Shown here piece by piece: positions 36,495 to 46,226 of a DNA stretch of 64,000 bases. Source of the DNA: Methanomassiliicoccales archaeon RumEn M1 (lineage in GTDB: Archaea > Thermoplasmatota > Thermoplasmata > Methanomassiliicoccales > Methanomassiliicoccaceae); assembly GCA_001421185.1 (NCBI GenBank), contig LJKK01000143.1:1-64000 (forward strand), written 5' to 3'. The position numbers were made by a program, and so were the translations under genes. The first letter of the stretch is position 1. Each line of letters begins with the position of its first letter. Below the pieces are notes generated by a model. It worked only from the letters and a program-made list of their open reading frames with translations. It did no database searches and had not been told where the DNA came from.

Positions 36495-37717
36495 AGGATC
36501 TTGCTGCCCGGGCCTATGCTGCCGCGGGCGCTGGCCCCCGGGCCGATGACCGAGCCCTCGAATATCACCGTGCCCGCGTCGATCATGGCGTTGATGCCCG
36601 TCTTGACGTCGTCGCCCATGATGGCCCCCAGCTTCCGGCGGCCCGAGTCAACGAGCTCGCCCTGGTGCACCACCTTCACGCTGCGGTCGTCGAAGCGGAG
36701 GTTGGCGATCTTGGTGCCCGCCCCGAGGTTACACCGCTCTCCGATGAGGGAGTCGCCCACGTAGTTGTGGTGCGGAATGTGGGATTTGGACATCACGATG
36801 GAGTTCTTGACCTCCACCGAGGCGCCTACCCTGACCCCGGGACCGAAGCAGGTGGACGGGCGTATGTAGCAGTTGGGCCCGATATCGCACCCGGACGAGA
36901 TGTGCACCGGACCCTCGATGTACGCCCCGGAGCGCACCCTGGCGCCCCGCTCCACCACCACCGGCCCCAGGAGGGTCGCGCCGTCCTCGACGGTCCCCTC
37001 GATGCGGCGCTCCAGCCGGGCCATGAGCAGCTCGTTGGCGCGGAGGAGGTCCCACGGCATGCCCACGTCGATCCAGTCCTCCTGCATGGGCTGCACCGCC
37101 ACCCGGTCCTGGGAGGCAAGGTTGTTCAGCGTATCGGTGATCTCGTACTCCCCGCGCTGCGAGACCGGGGTGGTGCGTATCCATTCGAAGATGTCGGGCC
37201 GGAACACGAACAGGCCGGCGTTGATGAGGTTGGTGGGCGGGTTCTTGGGCTTCTCGTGGATCCGCCTCAGGAACCCGTCCCGCTCCTCGATCACCCCGAA
37301 CCGATGGGGGTCGGGGACCTGCACGGCGCCCATGATCGTGCACCTATCCTTCTGGTAGCGCTCCAGCACCCTCCTGAGGTCCGATTCGAACAGCACCACG
37401 TCGCCGTTCACGCACACGAACGGCTCGTCCATGACACCCTCCGCCATGCCGATGGCGTGGGCGGTGCCCTTCCGCTCCTTCTGCTCCAGGTAGCTGATGT
37501 GCATCCCCATGGAGGAGCCGTCCCCGTAGTGCTCCTTGATCTTGTTGGCCTTCCAGCCCACCAGGATGGTCACGTCCTTGATGCCCTGGGACGACAGGGC
37601 GTCCAGCACATGGGACATGAACGGCCTGCCGGCCACCAGCAACAGCGGCTTCGGTATGTTGGACGTCAACGGCCGAAGCCTCGTCCCCTCTCCCGCGGCC
37701 AGCACCAGGGCCTTCAT
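36491..37717 (-). CDS. bifunctional sugar-1-phosphate nucleotidyl/acetyltransferase, GlmU-like
   Basis: 408 aa. The N-terminal pyrophosphorylase half starts LVLAAGEGTRLRPLTSNIPKP with VNGDVVLF and RIHEKPKNPPTN. The C-terminal half (after about residue 225) is a left-handed beta helix with many hexapeptides (DGATLLGPVVVERGARV, IRPSTCFGPGVRVG, NLGAGTKIANLRF). This is the archaeal GlmU-like layout making UDP-N-acetylglucosamine. The ATG at 37717 overlaps the stop of the adjacent GlmM-like gene (ATGA), giving a two-gene UDP-GlcNAc unit. Confidence 0.92.
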   Translation of the reverse strand: MKALVLAAGEGTRLRPLTSNIPKPLLLVAGRPFMSHVLDALSSQGIKDVTILVGWKANKIKEHYGDGSSMGMHISYLEQKERKGTAHAIGMAEGVMDEPFVCVNGDVVLFESDLRRVLERYQKDRCTIMGAVQVPDPHRFGVIEERDGFLRRIHEKPKNPPTNLINAGLFVFRPDIFEWIRTTPVSQRGEYEITDTLNNLASQDRVAVQPMQEDWIDVGMPWDLLRANELLMARLERRIEGTVEDGATLLGPVVVERGARVRSGAYIEGPVHISSGCDIGPNCYIRPSTCFGPGVRVGASVEVKNSIVMSKSHIPHHNYVGDSLIGERCNLGAGTKIANLRFDDRSVKVVHQGELVDSGRRKLGAIMGDDVKTGINAMIDAGTVIFEGSVIGPGASARGSIGPGSKIL

Positions 37718-39012
37718 GCCAGGCACCTCCCCATGATCCTGTCCACGATCGCCTTGAGCCTTTCCAGCTCCTCCTGGTCCCTGGCTTCCACGGTGGTCCG
37801 CACCTTGGGCTCGGTGCCGGAAAGGCGGACCAGGAGCCATCCGTCCGGGTATTCCGCCCGGAACCCGTCCATGGTTAGGAGGCGGTCGCAATCCAGCCCC
37901 ATCATCTCGGCCTCCAGCCGCTGCAGCAGCTCGTTCCGCCGATCGGCATTGAACGGCCTCGAGCCGCGGGCCGAGGGGAAGGAGGGCAGGGCGTCCAGCC
38001 GGTCGGACAGCTTCTGCTCGGACGCCATGCTGGCCAGCATGGCCCCGGCCAGGACCCCGTCCGGACAGTAGGTCTGCCGGGGGAAGATGTACGTCCCCGA
38101 CGGCTCCCCTCCGAAGTCCAGGCCGGTGCGCTTCAGCGCCTCGGCCACGTACACGTCCCCGACCTTGCATCTCTCCACCGTGCCGACCATCTCGTCCAGC
38201 ACCATGGACGCGTCCATGGGAGCGACCACGCCCCTGGCGTTCATGGCCGAGGCGAACAGGGCGATGAGGCGGTCCCCGCTGACGAACCGTCCCCGGTCGT
38301 CGACGGCCACCATGCGGTCCCCGTCCCCGTCGTGGGCGATGCCCACATCGGCCTTCCGCTGGAGGACGGAGGCCTTGAGATCGGCCAGCGCCTCCTCGGT
38401 GGGCTCGGCCGTTCGGGCCGGGAAGAACCCGTCGGGCTGGGCGTTGAGGGACAGCACCGAACATCCCAGTTCCCGCAGCGTCAGAGGGCTGACGCGGAAG
38501 GTGGCGCCGCAGCCGCAATCGACCACCACCGACGCATCCGAGGCGTTCACGCAGTCCAGGATGGCGTCGATGTGGGCGCGTTCCGCCCCCTCCAGCGCGA
38601 AGGAGCGGCCCACGTTCCGCCAGTCCTTGGTCGGCAGGGGGGAATCGATGCGCTCCTCCACCGCCTCCATCTGGTCGGTGTCGAAGGCTGAGCCGTCGGG
38701 GTTCCAGAGCTTGACGCCGTTGTACTGGGCGGGATTATGGGACGCGGTCACCATGATCCCGCATCCGAAATGCGAGGCGGCCCTCGCCAGGGTGGGCGTG
38801 GAGACCATTCCGGCATCATGGACCTCCGCCCCCGCGGCGGTGGCCCCGCACACCAACGCCTGCGCCATCATGGGCCCCGAGGTCCGGGTGTCCCGGCCCA
38901 GCACGATGCGGCCGTACGCGCTGCCCACCGCCTCTCCAATGCTCTCGGCCAGTTCGATGGTGAAGCCCTCTCCGACGACCCCTCTGATGCCTGACGAACC
39001 GAACAGTCTCAT
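37714..39012 (-). CDS. phosphoglucosamine mutase (GlmM-like)
   Basis: 432-aa phosphohexomutase. RLFGSSGIRGVVG at the N terminus, phosphoserine loop VTASHNPAQYNG near residue 90, metal loop IAHDGDGDRM near 228, GGEPSG near 300, and RLSGTEPKVRTTVEA near the end. Coupled to the GlmU-like gene, so glucosamine-6-phosphate to glucosamine-1-phosphate is the likely reaction. A TATA-like GTTTTAATC near 39050 lies upstream. Paralogue of the mutase at 12.3 kb. Confidence 0.92.
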   Translation of the reverse strand: MRLFGSSGIRGVVGEGFTIELAESIGEAVGSAYGRIVLGRDTRTSGPMMAQALVCGATAAGAEVHDAGMVSTPTLARAASHFGCGIMVTASHNPAQYNGVKLWNPDGSAFDTDQMEAVEERIDSPLPTKDWRNVGRSFALEGAERAHIDAILDCVNASDASVVVDCGCGATFRVSPLTLRELGCSVLSLNAQPDGFFPARTAEPTEEALADLKASVLQRKADVGIAHDGDGDRMVAVDDRGRFVSGDRLIALFASAMNARGVVAPMDASMVLDEMVGTVERCKVGDVYVAEALKRTGLDFGGEPSGTYIFPRQTYCPDGVLAGAMLASMASEQKLSDRLDALPSFPSARGSRPFNADRRNELLQRLEAEMMGLDCDRLLTMDGFRAEYPDGWLLVRLSGTEPKVRTTVEARDQEELERLKAIVDRIMGRCLA

Positions 39013-39188
39013 GGAACTCGATCCCCGTTCCGGAAGGATGCATGTCCCTGATTAAAACTTCCCCGGTGGATTTCTGGCCCCGTGTGAGGGAAGGAAGAGC
39101 GGCATCGAGGCCGGTTCATGCCCGATTTCAGTAGAATGCTTTCGAAAAAGGCTGTCCGAAAGGGACTGGACATCAAGCATTATTAGAT

Positions 39189-39201
39189 AAATATTATATA
39201 T
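39189..39201 (+). promoter_or_regulatory. TATA box of the small 73-aa protein
   Basis: AAATATTATATAT, one of the strongest TATA blocks in the window, in the spacer 39013-39268; it predicts a leader of about 45 nt ending in GGAGGGAAA before the ATG. Confidence 0.55.
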
Positions 39202-39268
39202 GGGTGCTAGCCATTACCATCTGGGTCGCATGGCCTCCATCGCCCCAAGGAGCACAGGAGGGAAATCC

Positions 39269-39490
39269 ATGGTCATGGAACAGATTAGCGTCGAAAAGGC
39301 AAAGGAGATCGCCAAGAAGAAGGGTCTGAAGCCCGGCAGGGTAAAGGGAACGAACGGCATCCAGTTCACCAAGGGATCTAACGACCGCCTCGAGATCATT
39401 CAGTGGGACGAGTTCGAGAAGACCCTCAAGCAGAGGGGCCTCGGCGTGTTCGAGAGCGGCGGCTGGATGAAGATCATGAAGAAGGGCTGA
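39269..39490 (+). CDS. small basic protein of unknown function
   Basis: 73 aa, lysine-rich (SVEKAKEIAKKKGLKPGRVKG) with a C-terminal WDEFEKTLKQRGLGVFESGGWMKIMKKG split across two helices. Ribosome site GGAGGG precedes ATG 39269; a second ATG follows at 39275. A strong TATA box suggests high expression. I do not recognise the family; the charge and size suggest a nucleic-acid- or ribosome-associated protein but this is inference. Confidence 0.7.
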   Translation: MVMEQISVEKAKEIAKKKGLKPGRVKGTNGIQFTKGSNDRLEIIQWDEFEKTLKQRGLGVFESGGWMKIMKKG

Positions 39491-39575
39491 ACCCTCCTTC
39501 CTGGTCCCTAGCCCCCTGTGGCATCAACGAGGCCGGAGCGCCTCACCTTTTTCCTTTTAAACCATCCAGGGCCGA

Positions 39576-40028
39576 TCATCTGGTGCGCATCAGCAACCAG
39601 TTGTCGCCCTTTTCATTACCCTTGAACCTTATCAAGGCATAGGTGCCGTTCAGCTTGGCCCCTTTGATCTCGAAGACTATCTTGTCCTCGCTCCTCTCCT
39701 TCACATCAAGGTCGCCGCGGTCTAAGATCGTGACCGTGCCGGCCCCGTAATGGCCCTCCGGTATCGTCCCCTCGAAGGAGCCGTACGAGATGGGGTGGTC
39801 CTCGGTCTGCACCGCCAGCCTCTTGACCTTGGGCGTCTCCGGCATCCCCTTGGGCACCGCCCAGCTCTTCAGCGTCCCGTCCATGAGGAGGCGGAGGTCG
39901 TGGTGCAGCCTGGAGGCGTAATGCTCCTGCACCACGAAGAACGGGGGCGGGCTGCTCCCATCGTCGTCCGGCTCTAGCGTCCTGGAGAGGTCCCTCTTGG
40001 AGCGGTACTCCCGCAACGGCTCGTCCAC
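39576..40028 (-). CDS. stand-alone DNA 3'-phosphoesterase (LigD PE domain)
   Basis: 150 aa matching the phosphoesterase domain of LigD: FVVQEHYASRLHHDLRL near residue 32 with catalytic His and Asp, SWAVPKGMPETP near 56, EDHPISYGSFEGTIPEGHYGAGTV near 76, and NWLLMRTR at the end. It trims 3'-phosphates and ribonucleotides at DNA ends for repair. Archaeal stand-alone versions are known. No Ku or ligase gene is adjacent; it follows the ppx gene by 32 nt on the same strand. Confidence 0.92.
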   Translation of the reverse strand: MDEPLREYRSKRDLSRTLEPDDDGSSPPPFFVVQEHYASRLHHDLRLLMDGTLKSWAVPKGMPETPKVKRLAVQTEDHPISYGSFEGTIPEGHYGAGTVTILDRGDLDVKERSEDKIVFEIKGAKLNGTYALIRFKGNEKGDNWLLMRTR

Positions 40029-40060
40029 GGGGCAACAATGGATGCGGGAGGAGATAACCG

Positions 40061-41619
40061 TTAGCTCTTATCCTTGAGCTTCACCGCCAGGCCCAGGCCG
40101 AAGGCCCTTCGGAACGCCTTCTCCGCCCCTTCCAGGCCCCACAGCTCCAGGGAAGGGTCGCCCTCGGGGACGATCTCCAGGACCGCCTTTCCGTCGGCCC
40201 TTCGCAGCGTCGCCCTCTCCACCACCCCGCCGTGGGAGCGATCGAGGCTCTCGGCCAGCCGCATGAGGGCGGACATGGTCGCTATGGCACCGTAGGTCTT
40301 CTGGTCCAGCCCTGCCAGCTCCGGGTCCTTGCGGCGGGGGGCCCTCTTGCGGTGGTAGCGGGCCAGGGCGGCCATGATGGCCACCTCCCTCTGGTCGAAG
40401 CCCAGGAGGTCGGCGTTCCGGATGATGTAGTAGGAATGGAGGTGGTGATTGGTGAACGAGATGAAGTCGCCCACGTCATGAAGGTAGGCGGCGTAGCGCA
40501 GGAGCTCCCGCTCCTTGTCCCCCAGGCCGTGCAGGCCGGCCGAGCGGGCCGAGTCGAACAGCGACAGCGCCAGGCGCTCCACGGTGGCGGCGTGGCCTTC
40601 GTCGACCTCGCACGAGCGGCCCAGCTGCAGGACGCTGGTCTCCCGGACGCTCCTGCCCAGGGCGTGGGGGGAGCCTTCGATGCGGGCGAGGTAATCGACC
40701 AGGAGCCCCTCCCGGACCCCTCGCTCGCTGACCCGGACCTCTTCGATGCGCAGCTCCTCCATGATGGCCTCCAGCACGGCCGCCCCGCCGACGATGATGT
40801 CCGCCCTCTCGGGGTTGATCCCGGGCAGGGCGCGTCTCTCCTTCAGCGTGGACGACCTTAATGTCGACGACAGCTTCTTGAGGTGGGACAGTCGCAGCGT
40901 CCCCGGCCGACCGCCGTGGGAGCGGACGGCCATCTCCGACAGGTTCACTATGGTGCCGGAGGAGCCGATCGCCACATCGATGCGCCTCTCCTTGATGTAC
41001 CTGGCCGCCTGGGACATGTATCCCCTGACGTGCTTCTTCATGGCCGCGTAGGTCTTGTCGTCCACCGCGCCTGGTGGCCCCGGGGGATGAACAGCTCGGT
41101 CATGCGTATGGCGCCCAGCTTGAGGCTGTCGAGATGCTCGTGTCCCCGGCCGGTCCCCACGGCCAGCTCGGTGCTCCCTCCTCCGATGTCTATGGTGAGG
41201 GCGGTGCGGTGGGCGAGCTCCAGTCCGGACGTCACGCCCAGGAACACCAGCCGGGCCTCCTCGATGCCGGAGATGATGCCGAGCTCCACCCCCGCCTCCT
41301 CCCTGAGCCTCTCGACCAGCACGTTCTGGTTCCTGGCCTCCCGGGCCGCCGACGTCGCCACGGCGATGATCTCGTCGGCCCCGTAGTGGCGGGACAGCTC
41401 GGCGAACTTCCGGCACACCAGGACGGTGCGGTCGATGGCCTCCCGGCGGAGGAACATGTCGTCGAAGCCCCCCGCGCCCAGGCGGACCATCTCCTTCTGC
41501 AGGCTGAGCACCGTGTACGAGAGGTTGGGGTTCAGGCGGACCACCATCATCCGGACGGAGTTGGTGCCGATGTCGATGAAGGAGACCACGTGGCCGGCGC
41601 GGGGAGCAGCATCGCTCAC
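40061..41619 (-). CDS. ppx: exopolyphosphatase/GppA family, with HD domain (one frameshift)
   Basis: About 519 aa. The ASKHA phosphatase half has SFIDIGTNSVRMMVV, SGIEEARLVFLGV and TIDIGGGSTELAVG; the second half has GSSGTIVNLSEMA. A C-terminal HD domain (AAYLHDVGDFI, ARYHRK) follows after about residue 320. It hydrolyses polyphosphate or pppGpp. The frame breaks in a five-G run (41082-41086 on the plus strand; C on the coding strand); one extra C reads LFIPPGPPGAVDDKTY. Start ATG overlaps the CHAD-HD stop. Confidence 0.9.
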
Positions 41620-43112
41620 CGTATCGCCACCTTCAGACCGAAGACCTCCTGGAACAGGTCGGCCTTCTTCAGCGCGGCCGCGGTCCCGAGGTCCGAGCGA
41701 CCGTTCACCTCGATGGTCGCCGTGCCGTCCTTCACCGACGCGGAGATCCCTTTCACCGCCCCCGCGTGCTCACGGTCCAGGCCGTCGGCGATCCTCAGCA
41801 GCGCGGCCAATCGCGACACCTTGTCCCGCTGTCGGCCTGACATCCCCTTCACCTCATCGTCGCCGTCGCGAGGCAGGCGGCCGCGGTGGTAGCGGGCGAC
41901 GGCCGCCACCGCTCGCCTCTCGCCGTCGAGCAGGGGGAGGCGCATGTCATCCATGATGAGGCGATATGACGTCCTGTTGTGGCCGCGCTGCCCCTCGGTC
42001 CATCCGATGTCGTGGAGCATGCCCGCGGCCTCCAGGACGAACTTATCCTCGTCGGTCAGCCCATGAACGTCCCTCAGTTCGGTGAACAGCGCCAGGGCCA
42101 GCTCCGTTACCTTGCGGGAATGGGCCGGATCGACATCCATCTCCTGGGCCAGCTTGGACAGTTCTCTCAGGCGCGCCTCCCTCGTGCCGTCCCGGGCGCC
42201 GGGAAGGTCGCCGAACCTCGCCTCCAACCCCTCGAAGAAGCCCGAGCTCCGGAGCTCCGTCCACCGCTCGACGAAGGCCTCGTAGCAGCGGCCCCTGCGC
42301 TCCCGTCTGTCCTCGATCAGGGCCGTAAGACCCTCCGATGCGCCTTCCACTGAGGATAGGGCGTTCGACAGGGCCTCCTCCTCGCCCATCCACACGTCGC
42401 AGTCATGCATCTCTCCCAGCATGTCCTGCAATCCTTTCAGGACGGCGATCTCCTGCTTGAGCTTGTCATCGAACAGCGGCCGGAACGCCTCGGCCGAGTA
42501 GCGGAGCCGCTTGACGGCGATGCGCATCTCGTGATGGTGCTCGATGGCCTCGCGGCGGGGGACGCATGCTTCCATGGCCAGCAGTTCTTGGATGCGGGCG
42601 GAGATGTGCTCCAGTCCGGAAGCGTGGGTCGCCTCGCCCCTGATGTCGGCGCCGTCCAGCCGCTTCACCTCTCCAGAGAGGTAGAGCTCCATCTCCTGGA
42701 GCGTGCCCTTCCTCTCCATGTCCTCCAGCCAGCGGACCACCTCGGGCTGGGCCTCCTCCCGCATCCCCCTCTTGAGGCGCACGATGGCCTCCAGGCCCGG
42801 CAGGGCCTCGGGGGGCGCGCTCCCTTCGAAATCCTGGAGGAACTCGATCTGGACATCAAGGTCCCGGGCCTCCCCCAGGGCCCTGGTCACGCTCCTGACC
42901 TCCTTCATCCACTTCCTGCCCTTCCTGGCGGGAAGGCACTCGGGGAAGATGACCATGCTGGCGCGCAGCCGGCGGGACGCCACCCTGGACCGGTGCACGG
43001 CCTCGGGGTCCGCCCCCTGGCGGACACCTTCCCTCTCGGCCTTCAGGTCCTGCACGTTCCTGAGGAGGGTCGAGGTGCCCATCAGGAGCAGGCCGTCCTC
43101 CCCCCTAGCCAT
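41616..43112 (-). CDS. CHAD domain fused to a Ppx-type HD domain
   Basis: 498 aa. Residues 1-290 form a CHAD domain, rich in conserved histidines and arginines (VHRSRVASRRLRASMVIFPE, EARDLDVQIEF, EHHHEMRIAVKRLRYSAEAF), known to bind polyphosphate. Residues 330-498 are an HD module (AGMLHDIGW, VARYHRGR, LLRIADGLDREHAG) strongly similar to the C terminus of the neighbouring Ppx. It overlaps ppk upstream and ppx downstream, so it works in the same polyphosphate pathway, perhaps as sensor or scaffold. The HD core looks catalytically plausible. Confidence 0.88.
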   Translation of the reverse strand: MARGEDGLLLMGTSTLLRNVQDLKAEREGVRQGADPEAVHRSRVASRRLRASMVIFPECLPARKGRKWMKEVRSVTRALGEARDLDVQIEFLQDFEGSAPPEALPGLEAIVRLKRGMREEAQPEVVRWLEDMERKGTLQEMELYLSGEVKRLDGADIRGEATHASGLEHISARIQELLAMEACVPRREAIEHHHEMRIAVKRLRYSAEAFRPLFDDKLKQEIAVLKGLQDMLGEMHDCDVWMGEEEALSNALSSVEGASEGLTALIEDRRERRGRCYEAFVERWTELRSSGFFEGLEARFGDLPGARDGTREARLRELSKLAQEMDVDPAHSRKVTELALALFTELRDVHGLTDEDKFVLEAAGMLHDIGWTEGQRGHNRTSYRLIMDDMRLPLLDGERRAVAAVARYHRGRLPRDGDDEVKGMSGRQRDKVSRLAALLRIADGLDREHAGAVKGISASVKDGTATIEVNGRSDLGTAAALKKADLFQEVFGLKVAIR

Positions 43113-45237
43113 GCCATATCCCCCTGTGCTCGAGCAGCCAGGCCTGGGAGTTCAGCGGGCCCTCGCCCTCCTTGGGGGCGACCCTCTCGTACGTTCCGTC
43201 GGGGAGCAGGCGCCGGGCCTTGACGTTGTCCCGCAGATGCACGTCCAGGATGTTCTCCTTGATGGCCTTTCGGAGGCGGCCGTCCCGCACCGGGAACAGG
43301 ACCTCCACCCTCCGATTGAGGTTCCGGGGCATCATGTCCGACGAGCCGAGCAGCATCTCCTCGTCCCCGCCATTGTGGAAGTAGAAGATGCGGGCGTGCT
43401 CCAGGAACCGGCCCACTATGGACGTGACGGTGATGTTGTCGCTGACGCCCTTGATGCCGGGGCGGAGGCTGCACAGGCCCCGGACGTTCAGATCTATCCT
43501 GACCCCGGCCATGGAGGCGCGGTACAGCGCCTCGATGATGCCCTTGTCCACCAGCGCGTTCAGCTTGAACGCCATGTAGCCGTCGCCATGCGTGCGGTGC
43601 CTCTCGATCTCCCTCTCGATCCGCTCCATCATGCCCTGGCGGATGCCATGCGGGGAGACCAGTAGCTTCCTGTACCTCTCCCTGTGGCTGTATCCGGTGA
43701 GGGCGTTGAAGAGGTCGGAAACGTCGGCCGCGATCTCCTTGTCGCAGGTGATGTATCCGAGGTCGCCGTAGGTCCTGGCGGTCTGGCAGTTGTAGTTGCC
43801 CGACGACAGGTGGCAGATCCGGACCAGGCCGCCCCGGCCCCTTCGCACGATGAGGCACATCTTGGCATGCACCTTGATGTCCACCATCCCGTACGTCACG
43901 TGGACGCCAGCCCGCTCCATCTGCCTGGCCCACAGGATGTTGTTGGTCTCGTCGAACTTCGCCTTGAGCTCCAGCACCGCCGCCACCGCCTTGCCGTGCC
44001 GCCGGGCCTCCATCAACGCCTCCACGATGGGCGACTGGCGGTCCACGCGGTACAGCGTGATCTTTATGGCCAGCACATCGGGGTCCACCGCGGCCTGCTT
44101 GATCATGGCCGCCACCGGCTGGAACGAATCATAGGGGTGGTACAGCACGATGTCCCTCCGGCACACGTTGTCTAGGATTGACGCCTCGCCGCTCAGCTCC
44201 CTCGGGACGTAGGGAAGGAAGGGCGCATCGAGCAGGTCCGGCCTCCTGATGCCATGGAGCTGCCACAGGTCCACCAGGCCCAGGGGGGCCGATGTACGAT
44301 ATATCAGGTCCATCGGCAGGTCGAGCTTCGAGGCCAGGAAGGAGACCATTGGATCGGGCATGTCGGCCGACACCTCCAGGCGCGTAGGCTCCCCGATGCG
44401 CCTTGATTCCACGCCCTCCTCGACGGCCGTCAGCAGGTCCGAGGCATCGTCCAGCTCGATCTCGATCTCGGCGTCCCGGGTGACCCGGAACGGATAGGCG
44501 GACACCACCTCCATGCCCGTGAACAGCATGTCGAGGTTGGCCATGACCAGGTCCTCCATCGGGACCAGGTCGATCTCCTGCCCTCCGGTGGCCCGCGCTC
44601 CGTCCACGCTCACGAAGCGGGGGAACAGGCCCGACGGGACCTTGATGCGGGCCAGGTGCTCATGGCCCGAGCCGTCCCGCAAGGTGGCGGCGATGTTGAT
44701 GGCCAGCCCCGACAGGAACGGGAACGGATGGCCGGCATCGATGGCCATGGGCGTGAGTATGGGGAAGAGGTCCCGTTCGAAGTACTCCCTCAGCCGGGCC
44801 CTCTGCCCGTCCGATAGGTCCTCCATGCGGTGGATGCGGACCCCCGCCTTCGCCAGGTCGGGCAGCATGCGCTCCTTCCATACCTTGGCGTACTCGGCAT
44901 TGAGACGGTCCACCTCCCTCTTGATGAGGTCCAGCTGCTCCTGGGGGCTCAGGCCGTCAGGCGATGGCTCCAGCGCCCCCTTCTCTGCCTGCCGGTACAG
45001 CCCTGGCACCCTGGCCATGTAGAACTCGTCGAGGTTGGAGCCGCAGATGGCCAGGAACTTGACCCGCTCCAGCAGGGGGTGGTCTCCCATGGCCTCCTCC
45101 AACACCCGCTGGTTGAACCTGAGCCACGAGATCTCCCGATTGATGAAGAGGGAGGGGTCGTCGAGAGACCTCTCCGCCTCCGGCCCACGCTCCATGTTCC
45201 CTGCCTCCGGACGATCCTCCATCATCTCCCTGCCCAT
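43105..45237 (-). CDS. ppk1: polyphosphate kinase 1
   Basis: 710-aa PPK1 that makes polyphosphate from ATP reversibly. N-terminal FINREISWLRFNQRVLEEA, the head region, and the catalytic PLD-like half with YHPYDSFQPVA, AIKITLYRVDRQSPIVEAL, the autophosphorylated histidine in IKVHAKMCLIV near residue 458, YNCQTARTYGDLG, and DLNVRGLCSLRPGIKG. The frame opens with TTG 45240; ATG 45237 is preferred, with a TATA-like TTAATAAC near 45260. First gene of ppk-CHAD/HD-ppx. Confidence 0.95.
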   Translation of the reverse strand: MGREMMEDRPEAGNMERGPEAERSLDDPSLFINREISWLRFNQRVLEEAMGDHPLLERVKFLAICGSNLDEFYMARVPGLYRQAEKGALEPSPDGLSPQEQLDLIKREVDRLNAEYAKVWKERMLPDLAKAGVRIHRMEDLSDGQRARLREYFERDLFPILTPMAIDAGHPFPFLSGLAINIAATLRDGSGHEHLARIKVPSGLFPRFVSVDGARATGGQEIDLVPMEDLVMANLDMLFTGMEVVSAYPFRVTRDAEIEIELDDASDLLTAVEEGVESRRIGEPTRLEVSADMPDPMVSFLASKLDLPMDLIYRTSAPLGLVDLWQLHGIRRPDLLDAPFLPYVPRELSGEASILDNVCRRDIVLYHPYDSFQPVAAMIKQAAVDPDVLAIKITLYRVDRQSPIVEALMEARRHGKAVAAVLELKAKFDETNNILWARQMERAGVHVTYGMVDIKVHAKMCLIVRRGRGGLVRICHLSSGNYNCQTARTYGDLGYITCDKEIAADVSDLFNALTGYSHRERYRKLLVSPHGIRQGMMERIEREIERHRTHGDGYMAFKLNALVDKGIIEALYRASMAGVRIDLNVRGLCSLRPGIKGVSDNITVTSIVGRFLEHARIFYFHNGGDEEMLLGSSDMMPRNLNRRVEVLFPVRDGRLRKAIKENILDVHLRDNVKARRLLPDGTYERVAPKEGEGPLNSQAWLLEHRGIWHG

Positions 45238-45355
45238 CAATGTCCAATCATTGTAAGTTATTAATGTGTTCTGAACAGCCCTTGACGCCGTTCGCCCGAG
45301 GGGCGTTTTCAGAGCAAGGTTTTGTATCTGAAGCGTGTTGGGTCGAGATACTCAA

Positions 45356-45439
45356 GCAGGGGTAGCCAAGCCTGGCCAACGGCGTAAGATTCAGGGTCTT
45401 ATCCTTAGTGGTTCGGGGGTTCAAATCCCTTCCCCTGCA
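45356..45439 (+). tRNA. tRNA-Leu (CAG)
   Basis: 84-nt type II tRNA with a long variable arm. Acceptor GCAGGGG/CCCCTGC is perfect, followed by TA; the anticodon stem TAAGA/TCTTA encloses TTCAGGG, giving anticodon CAG (leucine). The T arm is GGGGG-TTCAAAT-CCCTT with two G-U pairs. CCA is not encoded (A then CTT). No intron. Confidence 0.95.
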
Positions 45440-45649
45440 CTTCTCTTCTCCATCTCTCTGGTGTTTCCCCGCTAGCTCGCATTCATGCTCCATCATGGAA
45501 CCGTAGATGACGGCCATGGCCTGGACGCTGAGCGATGAAATGGCCGAACGGCGTCCGGGGGTACCGCTCCGTCATTGCTCTCGCCCGACCTTCGACCTTG
45601 CTATTAATAGGGCCTTGTTGATATCCATTCAGTCGAGGTTCTGAGAGGT

Positions 45650-46117
45650 ATGCGCGGGTCTCGCCCAACGGCCGTGAAGGCATTGTTCGTTCTGGAAGTG
45701 TTCTTTGGGGTCCTGGGCGTCATAAGCGGCCTGCTTCTGATGATCGACCCGAGCGGCGCGCTCATCGGCTTCCCGCCCTCCGTGGCCGAAAGCATCCCGT
45801 TCCAGAACTTCTTCCTGGTCGGCCTGTTCCTGTTCGTGGTCTACGGCCTCTACGTACTCTTCCTCGCCTATGGCACCTGGACAAGGAACGAGCTCTTCCT
45901 CGAGAGGATCAGCAAGGTCGGCGGAATACACTGGTCCTGGCAGGGGGCGGCCGCCCTGCTCGTGATCCTCACCGTATGGCTCGTGGTAGAGAACTCCCTC
46001 ATCGGGCTGGACTACCCGGCCACCTACATGACGATCGTCCTGGGCCTGGCCATCTTCCTCGCGCTGGTCATGCCCTCGACCAGGAAGTACTTCTCCGCGG
46101 CATATGGGCGCGCCTAG
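45650..46117 (+). CDS. four-helix membrane protein of unknown function
   Basis: 155 aa with four hydrophobic segments: ALFVLEVFFGVLGVISGLLL, FFLVGLFLFVVYGLYVLFLAY, AALLVILTVWLVVENS, and YMTIVLGLAIFLALVM, separated by short loops (NELFLERISKVGGIHWSW). No known motif. The ATG at 45650 follows an unremarkable leader. It converges on the regulator gene downstream. Confidence 0.72.
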   Translation: MRGSRPTAVKALFVLEVFFGVLGVISGLLLMIDPSGALIGFPPSVAESIPFQNFFLVGLFLFVVYGLYVLFLAYGTWTRNELFLERISKVGGIHWSWQGAAALLVILTVWLVVENSLIGLDYPATYMTIVLGLAIFLALVMPSTRKYFSAAYGRA

Positions 46118-46226
46118 CACCGTAGCCGGGCCGCCACCATGGGCTTCCCCGCTGGTTCTGGGTCCATGTCTCTTCCCATGAGGTCCCGCTCGATCGCCGT
46201 CGGGCGGCGACGTTCCCTTCCACCGT

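Noticed and set aside
45248..45517. 89-codon minus-strand frame around 45.3-45.5 kb
   Set aside because: It covers the tRNA-Leu gene antisense and has no coding character.
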